From positions 537,810 through 601,809 of the forward strand of contig NW_006768776.1 of the NCBI RefSeq assembly GCF_000204055.1: 64,000 nt of DNA, read 5' to 3'. Shown here piece by piece: positions 45,815 to 57,720 of the stretch. Every line of letters begins with the position of its first letter. Positions within the stretch are counted from its first letter, which is position 1. This DNA comes from Melampsora larici-populina 98AG31 (Eukaryota > Basidiomycota > Pucciniomycetes > Pucciniales > Melampsoraceae). The notes below the pieces were generated by a model. It saw only the letters and a program-made list of their open reading frames with translations, ran no database searches and was not told the DNA's origin. A program made the position numbers and the translations under genes.

Positions 45815-48800
45815 CTTGATAATGGATAGAGGTACTTTGATCTTGAATAAAAGGAAGTCTACAAATTGGATAGAGCTTGTATTTGTAGAAGTGTGTCAAA
45901 TGGAGATTGGGATTGGGTGATCAAAAGTGATAACTATCAGAAGAAACTTATTATTATTATTAGTCAATGGAGGATAAAGATTTATTATTTGAAAACAATA
46001 TATTATTGAATTGAGGTTGAGAAGAAAAGAAAAGTTGAACACATGAAGTGGTGTGAGGAATTAGGGAATGGATTGGAGAGCTGGATCGGCTTCAATGTGA
46101 GAGCCTGAACCCCCTTTTGAGAGTGAAAGGGGGTCCTTTCAATTCATCTTGAAACTGATTAGGGTGGTTGAGTCGGTATGATTGGCCAATGTGGGTGTCA
46201 GAGTTGTCATCTTGGGAGGGATATTGAGATTGGGGTGAAGTCAAGGGGAGAGGGGTTGGATTGTGTTGGTGTGGATTCTCAAAGGTCTATCTCCTTTATA
46301 AGGTGTGGGCTTGCATGTTACCCGCTGACCTGCTTTGGAGTGGGTGAGCGGGTTGGAGCGCAGTTTCATAAAATGAAAGACTTCTGCAATTATGACAATG
46401 TCCCTTGGGGTTATTCCAGCACCACCACCAGAAAACAACTAAAAGCTTTCTAACCCACCCCAATATGACAATGAAACATCCCTGAATGAATTGATTATAT
46501 TGGAAGTGCTGTGTTTCCCACTACAGAGTTCACAACCAGTGATACAGCAGGTTCACTAGAAAAAGGAAAATTATGACTAGATTTTTTGGTTGATCAGATA
46601 TAGGTTCCACAGCAGGATGACAAGATTTGATGAGCTAACTTGTGAGCAAGTTAAACAGAAGTAAAACTACTTTACTGGAGGAAAGCTACAGGGTCATGTT
46701 CAGGCGCTTGAGCTCCACATGATCCAGATACACACCCTTCGATCTCTGGGAGGTCGGATTCCCTAACTGATGTTGGCTACTAGGAGATGATTCTAGTGAT
46801 TTGCCACTGGTGACTGCCACCTGGTGGCAGCATCTTCATTCATAATCTTGTAAGGATTAGGTGTAGATATGTCAAAATACTTCTGGCTTTTCTAGATGGT
46901 CAAGAAAACCAAACATCAAGTGAGAATTTGCTCAACCCAACCAAATCAGGACTGGTGGTAGTGATTACTCCACTTTTGTGGTTGGTAACTGTTTATGTGT
47001 TTACAATGTATTTTTACATATATTCTAAGGTCAATTATGCAGACACACAGCTAAACAGTATGCGCACAACAAAGAATAAAGTCAAGCTAGAATTGCATAC
47101 TGAATCCTACCGGAATTGACTATTCTTCCTGATCACTTATTGATATTGATGAACTTGACTAAATAAAAGGAACCAGATGTTGGAAGAGTAGTTCAGAGAC
47201 ATAAACCTTCACCTTTTAATTGGAAGAAGAGCTTTGTGGAAGAACTGACGGCTGGGAAACTGATGTGACCATCAATGATGATCACATCCATAGGGAATAT
47301 GTCATAAATGCACCCCGCTGCAAAGTTCAGGCTCCTCACCACCCAATATGAAATCATTGTAGAGAGCCACTAGCATTGGCCAACTGACTGCTACATTGAT
47401 TTGTTGTAAATATTTTTGGATGGCATCCCAATCCTTCCTTGAAATATCTTCCAACGGAAGTCTGCGTGGTTGTCAGAGATCACTTCGTGTTGTGAAGTTT
47501 TCTGGGCTTGAGGATGCTTTACCTTTTAAATGTGATTGAAGCTTGACTAGCGCACTTTTGTTGAATCCGTGAGAGATAGTTTGTTTACACTTCTTTTGAG
47601 GCCCTTGCGGAGCTCCTCAACCTTTCAATTCAACTTTGGTAGACGGTGGCGAGTTCCTAGATTTTCAGTTGATGATGTAGGTGTACTTTCACAGGGACCG
47701 GCGGCAGTGTTGGCACCTGATGGAGACGTGATATTGGAAGACTCAGTCATCACAACATTGCATTCCGAGATTTTTTGGGCAAGGGTGAAGTTCCAGCAAG
47801 AATCATGGTAGAATGCAAGTCAAGACCAATGGATACAAAGAAATGATTGACCATAGGTGCAGCATTGGTGCGTTAATAATTGACCACCTCATGCTTTTTT
47901 ACCTTTTTTGCAAAATGTGAGTGATCAACCTCCAAAACATCCATTGACTCTTAAAGCTTTCCCATACTACGTGTGATTTTTGTGTAACCTATGTCCTTAT
48001 CCAATGCTATGAGAAAACGTAGACGTGTACATGACATTTTCTCCTTGATTTTGATCCATAATGGATAGTCGGAGGTGCCAAATGCTTGATTACCAGCCAT
48101 GTTGGATCTTATCAGCTATGGTATAGGTTTGGAATGATATGAGCTGAATTCGAGATGATTGGTGTGGATTTTATGGCTAACAGTTTGATGGATGATAAGA
48201 TTGAGTTTATAAATTCTGACAGGAAAAATTTGGAGTCAGCTATTCATCATAGAAAGGGTCATCTTGCAATTTACGGATGAAATTTACTTACACAAAGACT
48301 TCAAGGTAGCCTCAGAATTTGAGGACACAGCAGAGTTGGTGGAACTACACAGTTGAGTGAAAACTCAGCACGGTGAATTCTTCCTATGATGAGCAAGTCA
48401 TGTACAACAAAAGGAACCTCGGATCCAACTTCCCTGACTTGTTTGACCACCTTGATGAGCACACAGACAATATCATTCTTTATCATTTTAGGTCAATTGA
48501 GACTTGCCTTTTGTAGTGAAAGGAAGATTTGATTGCAAAAGCTCAATGTAGCATTTGATTTCAACTCTCTTCAAAGTGTAGTCAAAATCCAGTGTGGGTA
48601 TCTCAGATAAAAACAACATATTATCTTTTTGAAGATGTAAAGCCAAATTAAGAACGATGAAAAAGTCTCCAGTAAGCTTTCTCATTGAATAAATTGACTA
48701 TAAAGATATCCACATCTCCCATATCAAATGCGGCTCGCCCAGGTGGTAGCCAATCAGTCAACTGCTTTTGGAATCCATTGATATCCAATGGAGTCTGAGG

Positions 48801-50616
48801 GTTCAATGGATATTTATGAGTTGAGTTATAAAAACAGTCATGGCTGAGGCTTCATGATCTGTGACAACCAATGACGGATCAAGATACATATTAAGACAGC
48901 AGATGAATGTGCCAGTTTATTCCAAGAAAGCTCAATCTTGACTCTGGACATGAATCACATACAACTGACAAGCCTTGAGTGGAACATATATCAACATTTG
49001 AAATCTATTTCAACCCTTTTTCTGCAAGAGAATCACACTTCTGTAAACTTCTCCATGCACAAGCACCTTCAATCCTATTGGATCCTAACCGTGCTTCAGG
49101 ATATTCCATATCAGCCACAGCTAAACCTCCTAAAGTCAAAACCAATAATAAATCAATTGATCATTATATACTAGATAGCAATCAATTTCACCAAGCAAAA
49201 CAGATGTTGCATGTGTTGGTTGTGAGCACTAGCCGAGATATTCATCTGAACTATCCTTACAATATCCTTGGCTTTCAAAATCTGAGCATGTTCATTTCTC
49301 AGTCTTGGAGGATCGTCTTAATTATTTGCTGTAATCAAATGATCTCATGGCTTGCAAGAATTGAAACTGTTAGAGTCACATGAGAAAGAACACCAAAAGA
49401 CTCCCAAGTAGATAGACGATTTTCATTTAAGGCTATGTGACTATCTTTATCTTAAGCAAGGCACAATGGAAAACCAAGTTGACTTTGAGAGTAGATCTAT
49501 GGCTACTTACCTTTGATGATGTGCCACCTAGCCCAGAAGAGGCTTAGCCAAGTTGCGTTATGTAAATCAATTGAATATCATTGATAAAAAATAAGATAGA
49601 TCTTTTTTTGAAGTTATCCATTGTAATTGCAAGAGATTACTATTCAACAAGAGAGATTGAGATAATAATTCATAGTTTCTTAGCTTTTGTTTTTTATGAT
49701 GACCATTCTCCTCTCACCGAGTAGAGAGCCAACCTTCCAATGAGTATGAGGTACCTTATTACTCATTTCGGACCTCTTATCCTTGTCTCCTGCTCATAAG
49801 ACTTAATCTTTGCTTGAACAAACACTAACCAATCCTCTTCCTTCATGTCCTCCTTCTCTTTTTCTAACATTGCTATCTTTTTCCCCACCAATTCAGAAAT
49901 CTGGCAGGAAGAGCCAAATCACATAAGTGTGTTATTGACATGTCTCATTTTCTCACATTTTGCATTAAATGCCTTTGAAGAGGTAGATTGGTGTTTTACC
50001 TGTGTAGTTCAGAAAACAAATCAGCTATACTTGATAACTAGAGCTCAGGCAAGGTGCAAAATTGATAAGTAGAAAGTGGAGCCTTATGGTCCAAATAGCT
50101 GGAGGCTCAAGTCAGGATCAGAAAAACCAAGGCATAAGATAGGAAACACAATAGGCAGATATGCACGATGCTCAACTCATCAAATTATTGTGTGTCAAGC
50201 CAGAGACTGTGCAACAACTATTAAATGTTCAATACAAATCAAATCATATTTAAAGGTGTTGTGACATTATACTCAATTCACACTGAGATGGGGTTTCCAA
50301 AATTATGTTTAAGGACTTGTGCAGCATAAAGTATAGAAGTTTCAAAACACCTCAGTCTCTTTTTTATTTTCAAACAATTTCTAATCTTTTCTAAATCTTC
50401 CGAGTTTGGTAAGTATGAGTTATTATCTTGAATTCAATTAGGTTCGTGTTCTAGTGAACCTGAATCAATAAATTCTTGTGGTGGGTTTTTGTTTCAGGTA
50501 CATCTGTTGTTAAAAATATATTCAATGAGCCAACATTAACGTTTGAAAAAAGTCAATCATCTGCATTGATGACTTTTGAATGCCTATAAAGTTTGAAAAC
50601 AATTTTGAGAATGATC
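45815..50616. other. long stretch without a supported gene
   Basis: Isolated open pieces exist on both strands. The most protein-like is on the minus strand at about 48790-48660 (DWLPPGRAAFDMGDVDIFIV, then NEKAYWRLFH), followed by further pieces down to about 48300 in shifting frames, so a degraded coding relic is possible. A TTATTATTATTAG microsatellite is at about 45948-45962. No terminal repeats, LTRs or RNA genes were recognised. Confidence 0.4.
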
Positions 50617-51432
50617 CACTACAAGAAACATAACATTTTCTGGGCAGAAAATTTAATTATTTGTATACAAAAATCTGGAAAGGTCAGAAACAGAGCAAAA
50701 AATATCAAAAAATATGCATCCTGTTCCTTGGTTTGAGATCTCCAATCTGCATATTTTTCCCTATTTTTAGGGTTCATATTGGTGAGTGTACTAGCAATAA
50801 ACCCTCATAATTATCAGATTACCACCTGTAACAGATGATGAAATTTGGCTGATCAGTGCTGAGAGAAAGTTTTGATTACTATAAAACCCCATAACTTTGA
50901 CGATTCTGGCTCAAAACACTCGATTCTAGGTGCATTGGAAAGCTGAATTCCTGAACTACAACTTTCATTTTGACACAAAATGTGTAATCCCAATGACTGA
51001 CATTACATTTGATGATATGTGAAATGAGACTTCATCGGGGATATCTTTCTTGGCAGTCCTGCCACATATTTGCTTCATTTATAAAATATCTTCAGGCAAA
51101 TACCAGCTTGCCGATGCACTCAAAATCAAGTGTTTTGAGCCATAATTGACAAAGTTATGGGGTGTTGTAGTGATCAAAATTTTTTCTCAGCACTGATCAG
51201 CCAAATTCCAGCATCTGTTACAGGTGGTAATCTGATAATTATGAGGGTTTATTGTTAGTACACTCACCAATATGAACCCTAAAAATATGGAAAAATATGC
51301 AGATTGGAGATCTCAAACCAAGGAACAGGATGCATATTTTTTCATATTTTTTGCTCTGTTTCTGACCTTTCCAGATTTCCGTATACAAATAATTTAATTT
51401 TCTGCCCAGAAAATGTTATGTTTCTTGTAGTG
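50617..51432. mobile_element. 816-bp foldback CACTA-like MITE, copy 2
   Basis: The ends are CACTACAAGAAA and TTTCTTGTAGTG (perfect 12-bp inverted termini), with a 3-bp target duplication ATC (50614-50616 and 51433-51435). Like copy 1 it is nearly all inverted repeat, with arms of about 350 bp around a short loop. It shares TTTTCTGGGCAGAAAATT at the ends and TAGTACACTNATCAATAT-like sequence in the arms with copy 1. It is non-coding; the long frame over its right arm is not a gene. Confidence 0.92.
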
Positions 51433-51435
51433 ATC

Positions 51436-52950
51436 CTGAATATTCATCAGCTTCTTCCAAGACCAATTACTTTCAAATATAAACCAAAACCCCAAAAAAA
51501 TTATCATCTTTTTTTTCAAGAAAAAAAATATAGGTTGACGCATGAAGATGGAAAAGGACAGAAAAAACTCAAAACAGGTCAATTGGATGAATTGAATCTA
51601 ATTTCTTTCTCAAATCTCCCAATGCTAATTCCATTTCCAAACACTATATTTCTTACATCTTCAAAATGTTTAGGATTGTATTGTGCTCACATTTATCTCA
51701 GAAAGTGTTCTGCACAAATTTTTCACATATCATGTAATCTTGATTTGATGAACCAAATTGCACATAAAAACATCTCATACACGCTGAAGATATAAGAGAT
51801 ATAGTGTTTAGAGCTCCCCCTGGTTAATAAAAATAGATTTTAGACCTAGCATCATTACACCATTTCTCCATACAACTGCTCCATCATCTTCATTCCAGGC
51901 ACAAATACCCAAAAAAAGTGTGTCAAACCAATATTTTCCAAATAAAAACATTCCAAACCCCCTGAAGATGCTGGAAATATGGTATCTGAAGCCCCACCCA
52001 AATTATAAAATTGAAATTCAGACCCAGTCCTATATTGCCACTCTTTTGTCTCACTACTCTACCACCTTCAAATCTGCGCTCAAACCCTCATGTGCTCCCT
52101 CTCCGCCATAAGACAACACAAACCTGCGGAAGGTTTGTGCCTATGAAGTCGGCCTTTTAGTGATGAATTCTTCTGTAAGTGGTGCACATTGTGTCTCTAT
52201 TCAACCTTCCTGTAGCTCACCTTTTTCACCTTTGTATTTGTACTCAAAATCTCAAGGATACCCCTGTTTGACGCCCTCAAGCCTTGAAGAGCTCAAAAAT
52301 TTGTGATGATGAATGTCACACTTCATTGCAAGCAGCACATTGGTTTTTTAATCTCATGAATCTCAGTACACCCATTCCCCTGACTCTCACTCCTTCACCC
52401 ATTATTTGAACCCCCACATTACCACTTCTGTATGTATTTCTCCCTGATAACTTTCATTTACATCAGCGCAAACAAAGTTGTTACAAGGCAGAGTAAGCTC
52501 TTAATTACTTCAATCTCTGACCCTTCAATCATTTGGGTGTTGTGCATTATAGATAAAATAGCAATGATAGACCTGATAAAAAACATGCCAAAAATTACAA
52601 TGGAAGTTCAAAACAATCAAAGACAATACTAACACATCTGGTTAAGTTAGGTCATCACTTGTTCATACTTGAAAGATGAATCATGCAAGAAGATCCCTCT
52701 CCACATTTGTATCTCAGATGAAGTTTGATTAGTTGATTGATCAAAATTTTCTGGATTCATTTTGTGTTGTTAATGCTAGATGGTGAAGTGTTGATTGATG
52801 AGTTGGTCAAGTCTTACAGTCCAACACCCCGTGACAGTTGTGGTAATGTCTAGAGTCGGACCCAATCCTACTACATCACAGTTCACTTGATCCCACTTCA
52901 CTCTTTTATCAACTTCAACTTCAATCACTGCAAACCACTTTAACTCAACA
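51436..52950. other. intergenic
   Basis: No gene is supported. The right end (52860-52950) is a CA/TC-rich stretch similar to leaders seen before other ATGs in the window. Confidence 0.35.
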
Positions 52951-53025
52951 TGGAATCTCTAACTGAAGTCAATCCTAACATATCAGATAACCCAGACCAT
53001 CTAAATTCAATGTGCCCTGGAATAG
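52951..53025 (+). CDS. possible first exon of an unknown gene
   Basis: ATG at 52951 lies after a leader-like stretch and its 25 codons (MESLTEVNPNISDNPDHLNS) end at a strong donor, GTAAGT at 53026. A T-rich acceptor is available near 53296 but no coding exon follows clearly. It may be a promoter and first exon left after repeat insertion. Confidence 0.25.
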
Positions 53026-53420
53026 TAAGTCAATGAAACCCATACCCAAACCCAAACCCAACTCATGATTCTCATTGTTTCCAATCATCTTTTCAATCAA
53101 TCGGGTAACATAAGATCAAAAATCAATCAGTTTCATCAAATCAAGTAAGAAACCCATCCCAATCTCATCTCCCATTCCAAATCCAAACCCTTCTAATCCC
53201 TGATTTGATTGTTTTATAAAAGTGACTTCAACAATCTAGGTTTAACAAATCATCTTGGTTTTCTTGTTTACCTGATCACTTTTTTTTTACTTTAGTCTTT
53301 AATTTGGTTTTCAACTTTGATTGTCGTTAAATCAAAATCTTCATCATCTTCAAATCAATCATTAACAATGGCTTTGATCACATATTCTACTTGAGATAAT
53401 CTTCCTTCTGGCCAAAATTA

Positions 53421-53552
53421 CGGGATACAAGGTGGAATCTGGGCACATGCCCGGCGCCGTGCCCAGACTTTTGCCCAGTAAAGCAATATTTACTGCAAAA
53501 ATAATTCCAGGCATGAAGCTAGGCACGTGCCTGGATTCTACTTTGTATCCCA
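53421..53552. mobile_element. 132-bp palindromic MITE
   Basis: The ends GGGATACAAGGTGGAATC and GATTCTACTTTGTATCCC are inverted copies, and the inverted relation continues inward through GGCACATGCC/GGCACGTGCC to the middle, so the whole element can fold on itself. It is non-coding. No clear target duplication was seen. Confidence 0.75.
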
Positions 53553-54022
53553 CAAATGTTACACTCCTTGATCAAATTACCGAAACAAGAAATCACAACA
53601 AAAGAACAAAATCTGCCCAAGTCAATGAAATATCCAAAATAATTGGTTTTGATTTGATTTGATGGATATCTTTAAAAAAGAAAACATCCAAGACCCAAAA
53701 GTAAGTAATCAAACAAACATTGTTTTTATTTGAGAAACAGTTCAGTACCAGGCTTTGCTTTCAAAGTTTCCAGGGAGCCAGAGAGGATGAAAGACTGCTT
53801 CAAGATGTGAGTACAGATGAATGGGGAGGAGAAAATTTTACAAATATGGGATTGAATTACATAGATGTAATTTGGAAAACATAGTACACTGGGTTGTGAT
53901 GGGCCAGGAATAGGATGATGACTTGAAAAGGAATGTGGAAATATGAATTGTGTTAAAAGCATAACCAAAAGCAGCTTGAATACAGGTTGAGAGTAGTCAA
54001 TGAAGTATGAGTAGCATTCATA

Positions 54023-54225
54023 CTACACAAAGTTGATTCTGGAACTTTTCCACAACATCTCCAGAACATTTTTCAGAAAGCCAGAATGCTTCTGCACCCT
54101 GAGCAAAAGGGCATTCAAACATGTACTGTTTTTCACAAGTCCAGGAGTCCAGAACACAGTCAAATCTGTGTTCTGGGGCAGTTCTGGAAAATTTGTGGGA
54201 AAGTTCCAGAATCAACTTTGTGTAG
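54023..54225. mobile_element. 203-bp element with 34-bp inverted ends
   Basis: The first 34 bp (CTACACAAAGTTGATTCTGG...) and the last 34 bp are inverted copies with one mismatch. Inside, CAGAACACAG...CTGTGTTCTG (about 54150-54176) forms a second hairpin. It is non-coding and lacks an obvious target duplication. The left flank ends in TA but the right flank does not, so a Tc1/mariner origin is not supported. Confidence 0.75.
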
Positions 54226-54586
54226 GACAATTCTAATAGCAGTTGACTATTAGATATCAGTGGGAGGATATCCAAATGCAATCAGTGAGAAAAGAAACCG
54301 ACATTGAAGAGTTGGAGGAAGGCAAGGCAAGAAGTCAAATATCCAAAGGGAGGGGTTCAGCAGAGCAAATGGGTCCCACACCTCTCAACAGCAAACCAAG
54401 AAGCTGTCTTTACAACCATTGGTGGCTGAAACAGTAGGGGTGTCATTCCAGATGTACGTTTGTAGCCTGCGGCTTTCAAGCAGAATCTCAGCACTTATGT
54501 GTCTAGCCCTAAAGGGAGGCATAAGTGATTATTGAGATTTTGCTTGAAGAGTGGGGTGTTTACAAAGTTACATTTATGTAATTCAA

Positions 54587-55680
54587 TCATGGGAGGGTGC
54601 AGAGGCTGATTCCAGTATCCCACACCATCTCAACAACTCTATCATATCCTGCAAAGTCTACCTTGATCCCAAAATCTCTCAGAACAAAGCAAGCCGCTAA
54701 AGCATTACCCCTCAGCTTAGATCCTACAATTTGGTAGGGTTCTCCTGTAGCCCTGTCAATGAGTGAGAACATTCCATAAGAGTACCTAGTGTGATCATGA
54801 TCACCTGTGTGATCACTGTTCCTGAGCCTGTCACAGGTAACTACACAATTTGAAGCAAATACTTGACCGTTTTGGCTATCATGCCTGTTTACGTTGTGAA
54901 ACCCAGGAATATTCAAAACTTTAGCTAGCTTGAGGTTGGATTCATAGACCAAAAGAAAGAAAGTAGCAAACTTCTTTGCCCAAAAATCTCCAATCTTGTG
55001 AAAGCAAGTCATTTGTTCAACATCTGCTTCAATCATATCTCCTTCTTTTGCCATAAAATCATTAAGGGAATAAGTTCCTGTTGGTTTCAGAGCAAATTCA
55101 TTTAACTCAATTGAACCTCTGAGGCGTTAGGAAAGGTTGAGAATACTTACCTATGCTCTTCCCCAGGTCAGATCCTCCTCTCCAACCACATCATCCCATC
55201 CAACTCCAGATGATGCAGGGTAATATCAATGTCTGGATTAAACGGTGAGGGAGACCAGTATTCCTTGCTCTAGCATGCAGATAGTATAGCATCACAACAC
55301 CCTCCTCTTCCTTCATGAGTTGTGCTTTTGAATTTGTTGCATCTACCAACTAAAACTAGAGATGTGTCTTTCTTGCTGACTACTACAGTTGTTCCATGAT
55401 TGATTTTAATGTATTCCTTGACTTTGTACGCTCCGTCTGCCTGATCCTTTCTGCTGTATCAGGATAGAAATTTAATGTTGTTTGGAACACCAAAAGATTC
55501 ACCAAGAGTGGCTTTAAATTTAGTCCTTTGAGTATTCCAACGTGATAGGACTCAATCAATATCATACTCCTTATTTTGTAGCTCTCAATATTCAATGGTG
55601 CTGTGACATGTTTTTGATTCATTATTTTTGACAGGAATCCCATTCTTTTGTTGTTGTTGGCGATCTTTTGAACGTGTCAT
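54587..55680 (-). pseudogene. Tet-like 2OG-Fe(II) oxygenase relic
   Basis: ATG at 55680 (MTRSKDRQQQQKNG). One frame runs through RWNTQRTKFKATLGESFGVP, VKEYIKINHGTTVVVSKKDT and SLVLVGRCNKF, crossed by TGA 55587-55585, TGA 55554-55552, TGA 55461-55459 and TAG 55272-55270. After frame changes near 55160-55110 it continues with FALKPTGTYSLNDFMAKEGD and KVLNIPGFHNVNRHDSQNG, then an HTRYSYGMF block and a GIKVDFAGYDRVVEMVWDT block. The last two match my recollection of the fungal Tet-like dioxygenase family, which is abundant in rusts and distantly related to TET/JBP enzymes that oxidise methylated DNA bases. The metal-binding pattern looks disturbed: the first His is not in the expected place and the distal His before CTLP is Leu. 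Family assignment is moderate; loss of function is clear. Confidence 0.5.
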
Positions 55681-55957
55681 CTTGAGTAGATCTAGGAAGG
55701 AGGAATACCACAAAAGGAAAAAAGCAGCTGATTAATTTAAATGCAGGGACAGGTAAATAAAGTTGATCAGCTTCAATCTGATTAAGTTCAGCTAGTGTTG
55801 AGAAAGAGTCAGGGAAGTTAAAGAGGTTTGGATTCAGGTTGAAGTGTTGGGGAGCAAGAATGGAGAGTATTGATTTAGTGATAGTTGATGCAGTGTAAGC
55901 CAAAGTAATAATCTATGTTCTTGCTCAGAAAAGTCAATTGCAAGGCTATTTTGTAAT

Positions 55958-56728
55958 GGACGGCACTATTTGGCGCCCGGTTTTTAAGACCCGAAGCCCG
56001 GATGTCAGATAGTCGCACATTTTCAGCCCGGTTTGGAATTCAACCGGGCTGCTTTTCAAAACCAACTATTTCTTCAAGAAAGATTCTTTGCTTGTCTCCT
56101 GCACACCATACCTCTCCATTCTCCTCGGATGTATCTTGATACAGAAATGCATGATTCAAATTATCCAAACACTGCATTTGACCTCAAAGAAAAATTGTGT
56201 TGCTTTCACTTGTGCAAAGAAAGAGAAGAAAAACTATAACACACACAGGAAGATTGGAAAGAAATCAAGGTGATATGATGATATGATAACAAACAGTGAG
56301 TTTTATAAATCTGGTCAAATCTTGATACACAACAGAGGAAAGCAAATCAGTAAAGTTGAAAAAACGGTGATTAGAGACTAGAGTAAGTCAATGTTTCAAA
56401 TCATAAAGAAAATCATTAAGATCAGAAACGATCAAAAATTGACATGACTTGCTGTACAAGACTGGGTTCTACCTGAAGAAAATTTCGTTGCTGTCCCAAT
56501 ATCTATGAATGTAATGATTCTTGGTATCAACTGGAGTTTTAGAGTACTGGATGATTGTTCATCAGGTTGATTGATCAAATGAGAACAAATGAAAAGGGGC
56601 TATCAGATGATGTTGAGCCCGGATTTGGCTGCGGCTGCGGGGAAATTTAGCTGGAACGGGCTCGGGTAAAGCCCCAAAGAAACCGGGCTTCGGAGATTAT
56701 CCGACCGGGCGCCAAGTAGTGCTGTCCC
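55958..56728. mobile_element. 771-bp non-autonomous DNA transposon, hAT-like (8-bp target duplication)
   Basis: The inverted ends share GCACTA-Y-TTGGCGCCCGGT: the left starts GGACGGCACTATTTGGCGCC and the right is the inverse of GGGACAGCACTACTTGGCGC. The flanks carry the direct 8-bp repeat TTTGTAAT (55950-55957 and 56729-56736). An 8-bp duplication is typical of hAT elements. Subterminal GCCCGG words recur on both sides. There is no transposase frame. The left end lacks one G compared with the right. Confidence 0.85.
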
Positions 56729-56879
56729 TTTGTAATATATGAGTGAAATTTACAGTTGTGGATGTTTGTTTGGAGTTGTGATTTTTGGAGGAAGAAACAA
56801 ATGCAAGGGAAAACTAAAAAAAGGTTGAAGGGAAGAAGCGAGGCCTGATGAGGGGAATTTCTGAAAATAAAGGGCCAAG

Positions 56880-57720
56880 GATTGGGGATAGGACAGCGAA
56901 AGAAACCAGAGATTCAACTTGGTAAGTACAGAAAAGATTCAGAAGAACGAATTGCAAACACTTACTTTTTGGGATTTATAGTTGAAAAAATGGAACTCAG
57001 ATTGGAAAAGAAAAAACAAGCTGAGAACAAGGAAGGGAAGTCAATGTTGTTCAACAAATATTCTAATGATTGGTGGTGGGAATCAAATCAAAGATAAGTC
57101 AAGAAGGTCCCAATGAAAAAACATAACCAATTACTTGGCTTGATTTAAGAGTAAAAAATTGTGACAATACCATTCCAAAAGGAAGAGTTGCTTAAGAGCA
57201 AGGGAGGAAAATTAAATCTATTCCACATGTAAGACAATCGGTAACACAATGATTGGTATTGGGAAAGTAAGGGTAAGCAAAGATTCAAGGCAGCAAAGAA
57301 ATGATCCCAAAGAAAACATTACAAACATTTACTTTGTTATGATTCAGAGTAAAAGAAATCAGACTGAGATTATTGAAAATGAATCAGCAAGTAAGGTACA
57401 AGGAAGGAGAATTAATTCTGTTAAACAAATAAGTGATTGATCACACAAAGATTGGTGGTGGTAAAGTGAAAGAAATTGGTAGAGAAAAGATGCAGAAAAA
57501 ATCACAAACACTTATGTTGTTTGGATTCCAATTGACAAAAAACTAAGTTTCAAAAGGAAAATTGGGTTTGTTTAACAAGACAAAGATTTGTAGATGATAG
57601 AAAGATTGGGCGCAGCAAGGTGAAGCAACCAAAGATTCAAGTTAGTAGAGAAAAGATCCCAAGAAAAAGCCACAAACACTGACGTTGTTCAGGTTTAGAG
57701 TGAAAAAAACACGCTGAGAT
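56880..57720. repeat. four or more diverged tandem units, purine-rich
   Basis: Units beginning near 56885, 57250, 57460 and 57615 share, in order, AAAGATTCA, AGAAAAGAT, a CAAACACTTAC-like word, a TTTGGATT-like word and a GTTTAAC/GTTCAAC-AAAT word; an intervening unit near 57070-57240 may be a fifth. Spacing is about 155-210 bp. Divergence is high, so this is an old satellite-like array. Confidence 0.55.

Noticed and set aside
49041..49383. 134-aa + strand frame
   Set aside because: No motif, no splice or leader context and mixed composition; kept as part of the gene-free stretch.
51304..51795. 163-aa + strand frame
   Set aside because: It covers the right arm of the foldback element and its flank; open by chance in AT-rich inverted repeat DNA.
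53040..53062. Telomere-like CCCAAA/CCCATA repeats
   Set aside because: Only about four units, not the CCCTAA sequence usual in fungi, and located inside the window without an array.
54021..54227. Tc1/mariner assignment of the 203-bp element
   Set aside because: A TA is present only on the left flank, so the required TA duplication is missing.
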